Source of the DNA: Diphasiastrum complanatum
Lineage: Eukaryota; Streptophyta; Lycopodiopsida; Lycopodiales; Lycopodiaceae
DNA: 64,000 nucleotides
NCBI GenBank assembly: GCA_029204225.1
Contig: CM055104.1
Span: 25,309,285-25,373,284 of the forward strand
Direction of reading: 5' to 3'
Each line of letters starts with the position of its first letter. Within the stretch, counting starts at the first letter, position 1. A model generated the notes under the pieces. It saw nothing but the letters and a program-made list of their open reading frames with translations, did no database searches and was not told the DNA's origin. A program made the translations under genes and the position numbers. Below are positions 12,043 to 24,049 of this stretch, one piece after another.

Positions 12043-12550
12043 AAATAAACATATGTTATGATATACTTATCTTAAAAGTATGGATATGTAGAACATGGTG
12101 ACAAAAAAAAAAAGAAAATGATACAAAGACCCATTTTTTGTAATATTTTAAAAAATGCCTATATTTAAAATGTTTTGCAAGTTTTATATAATTATGTAAA
12201 CTATATATCATCTTTTGCTAAAAACTAGAATCATACTAAAGAAATTAGATATAGAATTTTGACAACATATTCAATTTTGCATGTATTTTAATCAACTTTG
12301 ATAATATTCATTAACTTTTAAAAATATGATTTCAGAACAAATCCAAAACAATATTGTCATTCAAAAATAACATTCATTTAAATAAACATTTAATAAATTT
12401 ATATTTAAAGAGTAACATTGAAAATAGATTTTAAAATATTTAAAAATATTTCAGGTAGCAAATAATATAAAAATATATAAATGAATTTAAAAACTTCATG
12501 CCACAAAAGTTTAAAATTCATATATAATCTTCAAAATTATTATGAAATAG
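12043..12550. other. AT-rich spacer, possible LTR remnant
   Basis: Very AT-rich, with no frame of note. By position it should contain the LTR of gypsy copy A, the 3' flank of the methyltransferase-like gene, or both. No LTR terminus could be fixed. Confidence 0.35.
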
Positions 12551-13168
12551 TCATGTATATGCTTCCCAAAAGTCATCAAGGTCATTGACATCTTTGGACT
12601 TTTTTGGAGGAGCCTCAATAGAGAGAACGACAACCTCTTTAACAGTTTCTTCTACAGTGACAACATTATAATCCTGCACTAAGACATCTGCAAAGTCTCA
12701 TGTGTCACCCGCTTTTTCACTAACGGAAGTTATAATTTTTTCGATAGAAGAATTACAGAGTCTTCATCATCTGAAGACTTTCCTATCTCCATTAATTCAA
12801 CTGGCAAAACTAAAATGGATTTCATTCATATTTTTACATGCCTATCTTTTTGCACAGCGCATGTGCATGTAGTGCTGCTTTCGCTAAACAAATCTAAAAT
12901 CCAATCCACTGGGTGTGAAAAAATGTCAATAAGATGATTAATTAATTGTTGTGGCTTTTGGTAAGGACAAGCCATAAAACCTGTCATCGGATTTTTTAAT
13001 TTTTTTGTAACTTTTGAAAATTGGAACAAATTCTCAAAGCTAGTCAGATCGGTAGTGTTGTAATGCAACATAGAGCGTTTGTCATCCAATGAATAATAAT
13101 CAATGACTATGTATTCAATCTCGTTGCACAATCATGCACCACCAGCATTGCGAACATTGGGCTTGTAC

Positions 13169-13278
13169 CTACAAAATGAAAAGTAAATTATTATTTTAAA
13201 CAATTATCTATGCTCAACATAGGATATATAAAAAATAAAACAAATAAAATTAAGTTTTAAAAAAGTTAAAAAATGTAC
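13169..13278 (-). other. Intron in the methyltransferase-like gene
   Basis: On the minus strand a GTACATTT donor follows a split Trp codon, and CATTTTGTAG precedes the next exon. Joining keeps the frame through AVWYKPNVR. The 110-base intron contains one copy of the palindrome (13208-13222). Confidence 0.7.
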
Positions 13279-14010
13279 CAAACAGCATTTTCAATCCCAA
13301 CATTGCAAAAAGTTAACAGAGTTTTTTGCACTGAAGCCGACTGCCAACTTGAATGAAATATTACAACTTTCCAACAGAAGAAGTTGTGCTTTTAATAAAT
13401 CCCTACATCACACTATAAATCTCAATGAATTTAAATGGAGAATCATCATTTAGAGATTCTTTTATTTGAAATTCATAGGGGATATCTGCAATGCACAGAG
13501 TAAGGATCTTTTCTTTAAAAAATTTTAAATCTCCCTACAATCTCCTTCTTCCACAATGTAAAAACACAGTTGATTATCGACCCCGTGCCAATCTTTCTTT
13601 GTCTCTTTTCTCTGCCTTCGTCTTTAAAATATGTCAACTAAACTACTCTGGAAAGATTTTATTTTTCTTGTTGTCAACAGATTGAAAAAAAGAGAATACA
13701 ACTATGCTTAACATAGGATGAACATATAAATAATTTAAAATTAAAATTTCTATGCCAAGCTTGAGATCTTAGTGTAAAGAATACAATTCTATGTTTAGCA
13801 TAAGATATGAATGTTTGAAAAAAAAATTTAATATATTGCTATGCTAAACATGAGTATAGTGAATACCATATCTCTAAATAAAATAAAAAACGGAGTGGGA
13901 GGTTTATTTTTACTACTTAGAGGACAAAGCCTCTGGCACTCCTCAAGATCTTTACAGTTTAAGCTTGTTACCATGGCCTCTTGAACTTTCATGAATAACT
14001 TATGCTTGTA

Positions 14011-14105
14011 CTAGAAAATAAATTAGTGATTAATATCACACACACACAAAAAAAATTATAATTAATACTAAGAAATGTAACTTAGAAACAAAAAGAGAAT
14101 CTAAC
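14011..14105 (-). other. Probable intron in the methyltransferase-like gene
   Basis: GTTAGATTCTC donor and TATTTTCTAG acceptor on the minus strand. The exon after it reads YKHKLFMKVQEAMVTSLN. The 95-base length suits a plant intron. Confidence 0.55.
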
Positions 14106-16210
14106 CTCTAAAATTTTTTCCCCATTTCAACAAGGGAAAGCTGACCATCAACGGAATTTATTCTCTACATATTTTTTCACTCAGAAATACTCATCTCTGT
14201 TGGTATGGATTTTAATATGTGAGTCGTGGCAACAACTTTTTTTTTTGGATTTTGTACCTCCTTGAACTAGTTGGCCTTTCTTTTTCAAAATTTTTTCATT
14301 TGTCAAAAATTTTATCTACAAGAGCCCACACTTGAAAAAATAACATTAAGAAGACAAAATATTAAAAAAATTTGAAAATTTCATTTATTAATTTCAAAAA
14401 CTTTTGAACCAAACATTCTTTGCTAAGCATTGTAAAGCATACCTAAATTAAAAATGTATGAACCAAACGTTCTATGCTAAGCATAGTAAAGTAATTACCT
14501 GGTCACTACAAAAAAAAAACTGGTCAAAATTATCATATTTAATAAGGCTCTGTGTCAAATTATTAGAATCAAATAGTAGGTCTGTTTCTTGAGCACAAAG
14601 TACTTTTAGCTCCAATTGGTTAAAATCTCCAGCTTTGGAAACTCTGATAAATTCTTTGTGAAAAACTCTTATCCTCTGGATGACCGTCATTTTCATCATG
14701 TAGTCTTGGTCAATGTTATGGTCCTAGGTAAGAAGTTTAGCTTCTTCCACCGTCAACCCAACAAAAGCAATGGCACTAACAGATCGGAAAAAAGCTATAT
14801 GAGAGTACTCCTGGGACAATTACTTTCTGGTTTGTAAACTATGACTGTCGTCCAAAACAAAAAAAAAATGATAAGAATCTAAAGAAGAAAAATCAAATTC
14901 TAAATTAGATCTGCACTCAATCAGATCTATCAAAACAACAAAAGGTGTTACAATTGCTTGCATATGACCTTTAAATTTAATTTTTTAATTCATGTACATG
15001 GTGTCATTAGGCTCTCGAACTTCCATTGGTCGATTTCCAGTGGATGGATCAATAGGAGGTCGATCGCATTGGTCTATATCCATAATTTATGTAGTTTCTC
15101 CAATTTTTTTGTTTTATGAATTTGATCTCTAATTTTAGAGATCTCAGATGAATCCTTCAACGGTTGGATAGTGGCTCCAGGCAAAACTAAAGTGGTCTTT
15201 TATATTTTCTTTCTACTTTTTTTAGAAGGAACTACTTTGATCGCTTGGCCATGGATTTGTTTTTAGACTTCGGTTTCTTAGCATCGGGTTCAACATTAAC
15301 AGCAGCCTGAGACCTTTTTTTTTTGAGAAAGGGGGTTGATTCAGAAGGTGTAGATTTAGTAGTAACATCTGTTTTGGATGGGACAATGGAAGAAGCTATA
15401 TTGCCATGTGTCACTGCAACTAACTTTGTACTATGAGAAGAATAGACTGGATCCTTCCCCTCAACAACAACAAACAACATGTTTCTTAAACATTCTTTGA
15501 GGCTCTACATGACAGAAAATAAAAGAATAATGTTAGAGAACTTTGAGTATTCATAAAGCAACCTATGCTCAACATAGATTGAAATTATTATAGTACCAAA
15601 TAATATAAAATCTAATTCATTCCAAATGATATAGATGGTCTGCGTAAAAATTTACAATTTATTCCTTTGTTTTAACGACTTCATCTTTGCAAAGACGAAT
15701 CTTAACCATTTCTTCGTCCAAAATGAATTTCGAATGGATTTTCTTAAGTTCTTTCAAAAGAACATTGACAAAGTCTTCTTGTTCCTCATCACCATCGGAC
15801 TGATCGGCAAAGACTCTACCTTGCACTTGAAATGGACAATCACCTATTCCAGTCTTCTCAACAATATCGATAAACAGTTCATCAAGTTTACTGTTATTTG
15901 CACCTTTTGTAAAATAAAATATGTATTTTTTTTTGTCCTTCAAGGGAACATTCTGAGTCCGTTGACCTGACATCGGAAAGAAAATTTTCGACATCCTTAA
16001 TTTCGTCAAAATTTTGTTCTAAGTCTGCAAAATATAGTTATTATTGACAATTTATTAGATTCTTAACAAAGAAATTTTTTGAAATTCGAGTTTGATTGAA
16101 AAAAATTATCCAAAAATTTGATTAAAAAGTAATATTTTTGTTTGAATTTTTAGGATTTTTAAACATTTTCAACTCCAAGCAAAGAAAATTTCTTTTAAAT
16201 TCTATGTTGA

Positions 16211-16601
16211 GCTCAACATAGAAGCCTTCTTTCCTCGCTCCCACGTCTAATGTTGAGCATAACACCTCTTCAATCCTTAAGTCGTTATGTTATGCTCAAC
16301 ATAAGATATTCTCTTAATCTCTACCGAGTTTCATGCTGAGCATAGCATGCTTTCTCACTTCACACGATTACGTTATGTTGAGCATAGGATTTTCTCTTTT
16401 GCTCATACGGAAGAGAAAATCCTATGCTCAACATAGGTAACCACGTGAAGTGAGAAAGCATGCTGTGCCCAACATAGAACTTGGTAGAGATTAAGAGAAT
16501 ATCTTATGTTGAGCATAACATAACCACTTAAGTATTGAAGAGGTGTTATGCTCAACGTAAGACTTGGGAGCAAGGAAAAAAGGTTTCTATGTTGAGCATA
16601 G
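16211..16601. repeat. Foldback: 190-bp inverted repeat, 12-nt loop
   Basis: Left arm (16211-16398) and right arm (16411-16601) are imperfect reverse complements over their whole length. They meet around a 12-base loop, TTGCTCATACGG. The innermost stem is GGATTTTCTCTT with AAGAGAAAATCC. Each arm contains several copies of the 15-bp palindrome. It lies about 200-600 bases upstream of the first Met of the methyltransferase-like gene. Candidates are a foldback/MITE-type element, a transposon end with subterminal repeats, or an inverted-duplicated regulatory region. Confidence 0.85.
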
Positions 16602-16679
16602 CCAATAGTTCCAAAATAAAAAAAAATTCTATGCTCAACATAGAATTTAGATATCTTTCCCTTTGATATATCGTTGAAT

Positions 16680-18533
<1,854 letters not shown>

Positions 18534-18539
18534 CTGAGT

Positions 18540-20019
18540 CTAAAATGGAGGGGCTTCTAGCATGCTTGATGATAATATGGCTTTCGCATGGAGAAGTTGG
18601 CTTGCTGACAAAAAGCAGATCTTGTACAAGACCTTGAGTAGACATTTGCTGGATATTGTTGAAATTAAGATGGCCAAGTCTGAAATGCCACAACATATCA
18701 GTTGATTGAGAAGTAGTTGTGTGAAGAGCTTGACTATTAGAAGAGTAGCAATAGCTGAGTTTGTAAAGATAGCATCTTCTTCTTTCGAAGGCTAGAACCT
18801 TCCGGGATTTGTCAAGAATTGTGCAGTTGTTTGTATCAAATTCAACTCTCCGACCTGAATCCGTGATAACTGAGAGCAGATTCTTGGTCATATTTGGAAC
18901 GTGGAGAACATTGGACAGCAACTTGACTTCACCTCGTTTGAATTCAACTCTGATTGTTCCTTCACCTTCAATTGAATGTGATGAGTTGTCTCCAAGTTGC
19001 ACAACTCAAGAGTGGGTGAATGACTCATAGTCTTTGAACCAGTCGCGATGGTGAGTCATATGTTGAGTTGCTCCGTAATCTAGATACAAGGAATCGATAT
19101 CCTGTCCGACTTTGGTCATGAAAACTACTTCATCTTCTTCTTGTTGCTGATTTGAGTGACTGGTTGTAGCACTATGTGCTTGTTGTTGGAGCTGCTTCTT
19201 CTTTTCGTTGTTGCATTTCAAAGTTCGACAGTCCTTGATTTTGTGATCAGTCCTCTTACAGTATCTGTAGAAAAGTTTTTGCACTGGTTGGAATGATGAA
19301 GAGCTTGAATTTAATCATGAACCAGAATTTGGTCTAGACTGCATGTTGCTCTTCTTCTCAGTATAATTTGACTTTGTAGAGCTTTTGGATCTAAACTTCT
19401 GATTTTTTGAATATAGAGCTTGATGATCCGATCCTAAGCTTGAGAAGGATGCTGATATCTCGATCTCCTCTTGTAAGAGCAACAAATTTATTCTTGACAG
19501 AGTGAGGTGCTCCTGGGTAGAAATTGTCATTATCCAATTTTCGTAGGCTTCAAGTAGACTCGATAATAGAGTTATGAGTGCATCGAAATCTTCTATGGCT
19601 GAGCCAGTTGCAGTCATCTGCTCCATAAGATTTTTGAACATGTTGAGATGACTTGAAACACTTTCTACATCAGACATTCTCAGAGTGAAGAATTTCTTCC
19701 TCAAGTGTAACTTAGAAGTAACATCCCTGATATCATAGAGAGTTGTTAGAATGTCCCATGCATCCTTAGCAGTTTGAACAACACGTATGTGGCTGATATG
19801 AGTATCCTTGATGTTGAGGGTGATCATGGCAAATGCTTCGCCATATCTCAGTCTCCACTAGGTGATGTTGGCTGCATCTCCTTCTGGTTTGAGTTTTGTG
19901 CCATCAACTATGCCTCATAGTTCTTTGGCTAGAAGTATAACCTTCATTTTGAATTTTCAGAGATGGTAGTTATCTCCATCGAGTTTGTCAATGAGAGATG
20001 AACTAGATGATGGATCCAT
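18540..20019 (-). pseudogene. Ty1/copia fragment: gag, protease, pre-integrase
   Basis: Minus strand. Gag starts at Met 20019 and includes DGDNYHL, where Trp codons have become TGA in two places. It continues through 19315-19827 (TLSRINLLLLQEEIEIS). The Gag knuckle near 19260 (RYCKRTDHKIKDC) has lost its first Cys to Tyr. The protease active site at about 19085-19105 reads LYLDYGATQHMT, with Tyr for the Ser of the DSG triad. The pre-integrase motif MLWHFRLGHLNFNNIQQM is at 18640-18700. The frame then runs into the GA strand of the microsatellite. Integrase, RT and RNase H are missing on this strand. Confidence 0.85.
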
Positions 20020-20150
20020 TCTGGTTGAACAAGATCGTTGGTAGAAACAACGATTGTCGGAATATTGTTGGCTGCACGTTTGCTAGAGAGACGTCTTGGT
20101 AGAAACAAGACTGATAATTCGTAGTAGAAATGCAGATTACTAAAATGCCC

Positions 20151-20162
20151 GCTCTACTACCA
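20151..20162 (-). promoter_or_regulatory. Degenerate primer-binding site of the copia fragment
   Basis: Minus strand TGGTAGTAGAGC differs from the Met-tRNA site TGGTATCAGAGC at two positions. It lies 130 bases upstream of the gag start, where a copia primer site belongs. Confidence 0.6.
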
Positions 20163-20600
20163 TATCGTAACACGTGGGGATGACCGTAGCGGAAGCTTGA
20201 AGCTTTGAGCGTAGGCATGTAGGAACAGAAACACAACAATTAGCAGTAGAAATATTCAAGAAGAATGATTCATATAGAATTGCGCAAATGAACAATACAG
20301 TGAGACAAAAATTGCACTCTGATTAATATCAACAGTGAGTACAATGACTTGAAATAATAACTTTACCTTGCTGAGCGTGAAAACGCTGGCTACAGATAAC
20401 TCTGATAATGATAAAACTTAACACTTTGATTAACTCTTACATAGTTTGATTCACTAGTATATATTTACAAGTGTCTTAAAAAATATCTTATGAGCATTGA
20501 ATGTTATTTACGCCAGTCTTTGTATATGTACAAAGTTGATAGCCGCCCTTGGGATATTTGGTCGTCCAGCTATTTTTAGAGTTTATGATAAGTTGGCGAC
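20163..20600 (-). mobile_element. Probable 5' LTR of the copia fragment
   Basis: Position alone (directly upstream of the primer site on the minus strand) suggests an LTR. There is no second copy in the window, so the outer end near 20600 is a guess. Confidence 0.4.
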
Positions 20601-20614
20601 ATCGGTCTGCCACT

Positions 20615-20800
20615 ATTGGAAAAACCTGGAAAAAATCCGAAGGTGCCCTTAGACTGAAAGTATGTAAATCCTGAAGGTGCCTTTGGAGCGAAGGCAGAAA
20701 AATGTGAAAAAGACGAAGGTGGGCCTGAAATGGATTCCAAGGTGCGAAAAATGCGAAAAAGGTGAAGGTGCCTTAAAAACGATTAAGGCACAAAAAATCT
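20615..20800. repeat. Degenerate GAAGGTGCC-type repeats
   Basis: Short units resembling CGAAGGTGCCTT and GCGAAAAAG recur five or six times with irregular spacing. Non-coding. Confidence 0.6.
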
Positions 20801-21946
20801 CAAAGGAAAAAAAAATAGCTTTACAATTTAGCTCCTAAATGTGCTAGAATGCATGCCATGGTTTGTCGATCCCCACCCCACTTTGAAGGGAATCATGTGT
20901 TTAAAATTATTGTACATCATAAAGATGACTTTTTAAAGAAAATACCACATCTCCAAAGAAATTCCAATGGTTTTTCTACCAAGGATTTCATATTAACGTA
21001 ATTACATGACTTTTTAATGAAAATAACTATGCAATTTATGTTATTACAAATTTTATGATAATAACGTTAACAAAAAATGACCTGCTAAGTCACCGGTGAC
21101 CGGTTGAGCAGGTAATTTTTGAGAGCTCGATGTGATATCTTGGGTATTAAGTGAAGTTTGGTGGGGTCGCAAGCGTTTTTGAGTAGCTGAAAAACATAAG
21201 CTGAAAAACATAACCAAATTTTTTCTCTTTCTTTTGATAATACTATCTAGCATAAAATAAATGATGGGTCTGCCAAAATTTATTGTATATCTTGGTGCGT
21301 TCACCTGAAGAGCAGGTTTCTAACCGGTAACGTGAATATAACGTTAAGAATGCCAGTATGTCACATTAATAACTTTCAATATTCACAATTCACAATTTAC
21401 GTAATTACGAATTTGAAATCCATGTCTACCATGATATTTCTCCATGTGTGCTAGGTAGGTCAAAGAAATTGCCTTTAAGGCTGACGACATTAGGAACTGT
21501 GTCAAAGAGGAGAAGTGTGTTGGTATTGTGAAGTGGAGCAGACTGGAGCGGCGATGGCGGAGAACCGAACGCTTCTTACAAGCTTTGTTTTACAATGTTT
21601 ACAGGCTGTCCCTAGCAGCGCTTCTGCTTAGCTTGTTGATTTGGTCTCTTCTGCTTATCTGGCTGTGTTTGTAAACACACAGATTTCGGTTTGCTGCTTG
21701 GTTCTCCCCTCCCCTTCCCTTTAAGCAACTTTTACTATTGCTTCCCATTACTTTCAGTCTTTTCTGCCTGTGTTTGTTAACACACAGATGAGGTGTTACC
21801 TGCCGGTTCTTCTCTTTGCTTTCAGTTTATCTGTTGATTTTGGTTGTTTCCTTCCTCTTTCCTAGGCCTCGCTTTTGCTGCCTGGTTTCCTTTATTTTCT
21901 CCAATGGCCAATAGCTTTCAAAACGGTGAAATCAGTTTTTAGATTT
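20801..21946. other. Intergenic with two near-palindromes
   Basis: No gene recognised. CTGTGTTTGTAAACACACAG (about 21662-21681) and CTGTGTTTGTTAACACACAG (about 21769-21788) are near-palindromes in a similar CT-rich context about 107 bases apart, suggesting a partial duplication. Confidence 0.5.
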
Positions 21947-22516
21947 TTACAAAGGAAATGGTGATGCCTCAATCTGTGAGGCAAAAAAAATTTTGACAAG
22001 ATTTTTTGCCAGGCAGCTTCCCGACATCGGAAGCACATAAAAAAATTTACATCTTTTAACATGCACCTTTGGGTGTAAAAAAAAATTTACGTAAAAAAAA
22101 AAGAAAAAAAATCTAAACACAGAATTCACAGGTGGGAAAGGCCGGCTCCTCGGCCCTTCCGCCCGCGGAATACTGTGCGCTCTCGGGCCTCCGCCCTCGG
22201 GCGCACAGTCTTCCGGGGCAGAAGGGCCCCCCCCCCCCCGTGAACCTGATCTGGTTGCTCTTCCTACAAACAGATCTCTTTGCTCTATCCCTCGTTTGGC
22301 CATGAAAGACTCTGCTCCGTCCTTTATTAGCGCCCCCAATAACATACTTCTTAACACCAGAGGTCTTCTTCCACTTACTTCTACGTAACAACCTACTGAT
22401 TTTTTTACAGCGTATTTTTGTGAAACCTCAAAAGCCACAATATCACACCTGCATTTGTTATTTCGAGATTTGGAAAAGTAATAAATGTATAAGGCATCAT
22501 TACTATTTTTAGGCAC
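21947..22516 (-). other. Open frame of doubtful status across a GC island
   Basis: A 189-codon minus-strand frame. Residues about 30-85 (SVGCYVEVSGRRPLVLRSML, then GALIKDGAESFMAKRG) look protein-like. The rest runs through a GC hairpin, a C14 tract and an AT-rich T/F tract and looks non-coding. I recognise no domain. It could be the remnant of an exon; a functional gene is unlikely. Confidence 0.25.
22154..22227. repeat. GC-rich hairpin beside a C14 tract
   Basis: CCCTTCCGCCCGCGGAAT and the inner ACTGTGCGC (22172-22180) pair with GCGCACAGT (22201-22209) and the CTTCCGGGG / CAGAAGGG that follows. This gives an imperfect stem of about 26 bp around a further GC-rich loop. It is followed by GGGCCCCCCCCCCCCC. 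GC content is far above the surroundings. Confidence 0.75.
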
Positions 22517-23239
22517 ATTCGGAAGTGCATTACACTTTGTGAAGTACTTTTACTATTATTAAAAAGTACTTTTAAAAAATAGAAACCATAGGTTTACTAT
22601 TTTAGTAAGTTGTGGGTTATTTTTAGCAAAAAGAAAGAAAATATAAAATTGACTTTTCAAAGAAAATATCACATCTCCAAAGAGTTCTAATGGTTTTTCT
22701 ACCATAATATTTCTCATTGCATGCTAGGTTGGTCAAAGAAATTGCTTTATAGCTCAAATTTTAGAATTTTAGAATCTAATGCTATGATAAATTAAAGAAC
22801 ATATCTTGATCTACCTTGGTCATTTTGATTTGACTTGAGCATCACTTTATGAATGGTGATTTTTTCGTTTGAAAATAAAGGGTTTTATTGTTTGTCTTTG
22901 GGATAAATTGTTGTGGTATAAACACTAACAAATGCAAATGCCTTTTGACCTATGTGAAATTTTTTGAATAAGGCATCATATGATTCCTTAAGCTTCAACA
23001 ATAAACAAAAGCAACTTTTAATCATTTATTTGCAAGCTTTCTATCTATGTTCTTTGTTGGCCTTGCCTTGCAAAGAAAAGAATATGTGGTAGGAGGTTAG
23101 TCAAGGAAGTTTGCAAAATGATGACCATTAGCAATTTTAAAACCATGAACTTTTTGCTTGTAAAAATTACAACTGTGAAATAGATAAATCATTTTGTTTA
23201 TTCTCCCTACGTGAATGTATTACCCAATTTACTTGGTGA

Positions 23240-23240
<1 letters not shown>
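22517..23240. other. Intergenic, no gene seen
   Basis: AT-rich sequence with no recognised frame or repeat. Confidence 0.4.

Positions 23241-23242
<2 letters not shown>

Positions 23243-23293
<51 letters not shown>
23243..23293. repeat. (GA)n microsatellite
   Basis: About 50 bases of GA dinucleotide. Confidence 0.95.
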
Positions 23294-23295
<2 letters not shown>

Positions 23296-23394
23296 GTAAC
23301 AAGTTTTTGGAATTTGGAGTACTAAATATTCAAACATAAATATTTTCAAATTTTTAAACATGAATTTGTATATGGTAAATTGTGACTTCTCTAT

Positions 23395-23660
23395 ATAACG
23401 AAACATGAATACTCTTAATGCAAATCTTGAATACTAACCATGAGGACTCTGTATACTCTGAAGACTGAAACACAAATATCGATCTTGAATACCCTTAATA
23501 CTTATCATATTTACTTCGAATATTGTTCACTAATAGTCCTGAATACTCTAAATACTAATCGTAAATACTTTGAATATTGAAAAATGGATATTTTCAATAT
23601 TGATCATGGCTATATTGTGAATACTCTGATTACTTATCTTTAATATTGATCTTGAATCAA
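23395..23660. repeat. Degenerate GAATACTCTTAATACT repeats
   Basis: Units like GAATACTCT and CTTAATACTTATC recur more than ten times with irregular spacing, giving a decayed minisatellite. Confidence 0.65.
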
Positions 23661-24049
23661 ATTGTGCATACTAATTCTACAATTGAAAAAGACTAGATAA
23701 TAAAATTTTGAAATCCAAAAACTTGAAAATTCAAATACTGATATGTACTAACAAGTTTTATGAATAAATACTCAAAAATATCCCCACAATCATAATAGGT
23801 GACGCTAATATTGATAGTCTAAGTGGCCCAATCCATGTACAAGGAAGAAGTACATTAAAAAAACCAAGAAGACAAGGACAAGGCAAACTAGGGGACTGCC
23901 TCATAAAGAGACCCCAACAATATTCAGTATTCTAGTTATAGATCTACTCAGAAGACTAACATAACATGAGCTCTTGAGATGCGAGATGCATATTACACAC
24001 TAAAGCTAACTAAACTCCTTTTATAAAAACAAAGCAAGCAGTTGACCGC

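Larger units (their letters stand above)
12551..16009 (-). pseudogene. Split gene with N4/N6 DNA methyltransferase-like 3' half
   Basis: Minus-strand exon-like blocks run from Met at 16009 to a stop at 12551. The 3' half resembles the N6_N4_Mtase family (PF01555, SAM-dependent methylation of adenine N6 or cytosine N4 in DNA). At 13475-13489 is ADIPY, in place of the catalytic (D/N/S)PP(Y/W). Next come VVIFHSSWQS, then AVWYKPNVRNAGG spanning a 110-base GT-AG intron, then EYIVIDYYS. KPQQLINHLIDIFSHPVD and ILDLFSESSTT (about 12870-12897) sit at the SAM-binding FxGxG motif, where both Gly are lost (Glu, Ser). The C-terminal tail is acidic and ends DDFWEAYT. Upstream blocks at 15659-16009, 15232-15480, 14990-15160, 14500-14760 and 13900-14290 are protein-like but unrecognised, and their joining is inferred. 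Stops, a frameshift and the lost motifs indicate a pseudogene. Confidence 0.65.
13208..16643. repeat. Array of 15-bp palindromes, CTATGCTCAACATAG type
   Basis: I count about 18 copies of a near-palindromic 15-mer and its variants. They start at 13208, 13702, 13789, 13839, 14418, 14472, 15563, 16202, about 16248, 16290, 16331, 16373, 16422, about 16463, 16504, 16546, 16587 and 16629. The copy at 14472-14486 (CTATGCTAAGCATAG) is a perfect odd palindrome; 16202-16221 is a perfect 20-bp one. Copies fall in apparent introns or upstream of the gene, and from 16202 on they recur every 40-46 bases. I did not notice the motif elsewhere in the window. Confidence 0.85.

Noticed and set aside
13208-16643. 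CRISPR-like array
   Set aside because: The repeats are short palindromes with variable spacing, the spacers in the foldback are themselves inverted copies, and the context is eukaryotic.
20800-23240. tRNA or small structured RNA genes
   Set aside because: No cloverleaf, A/B box pair or snRNA-like motif could be read; the GC hairpin lacks any such context.
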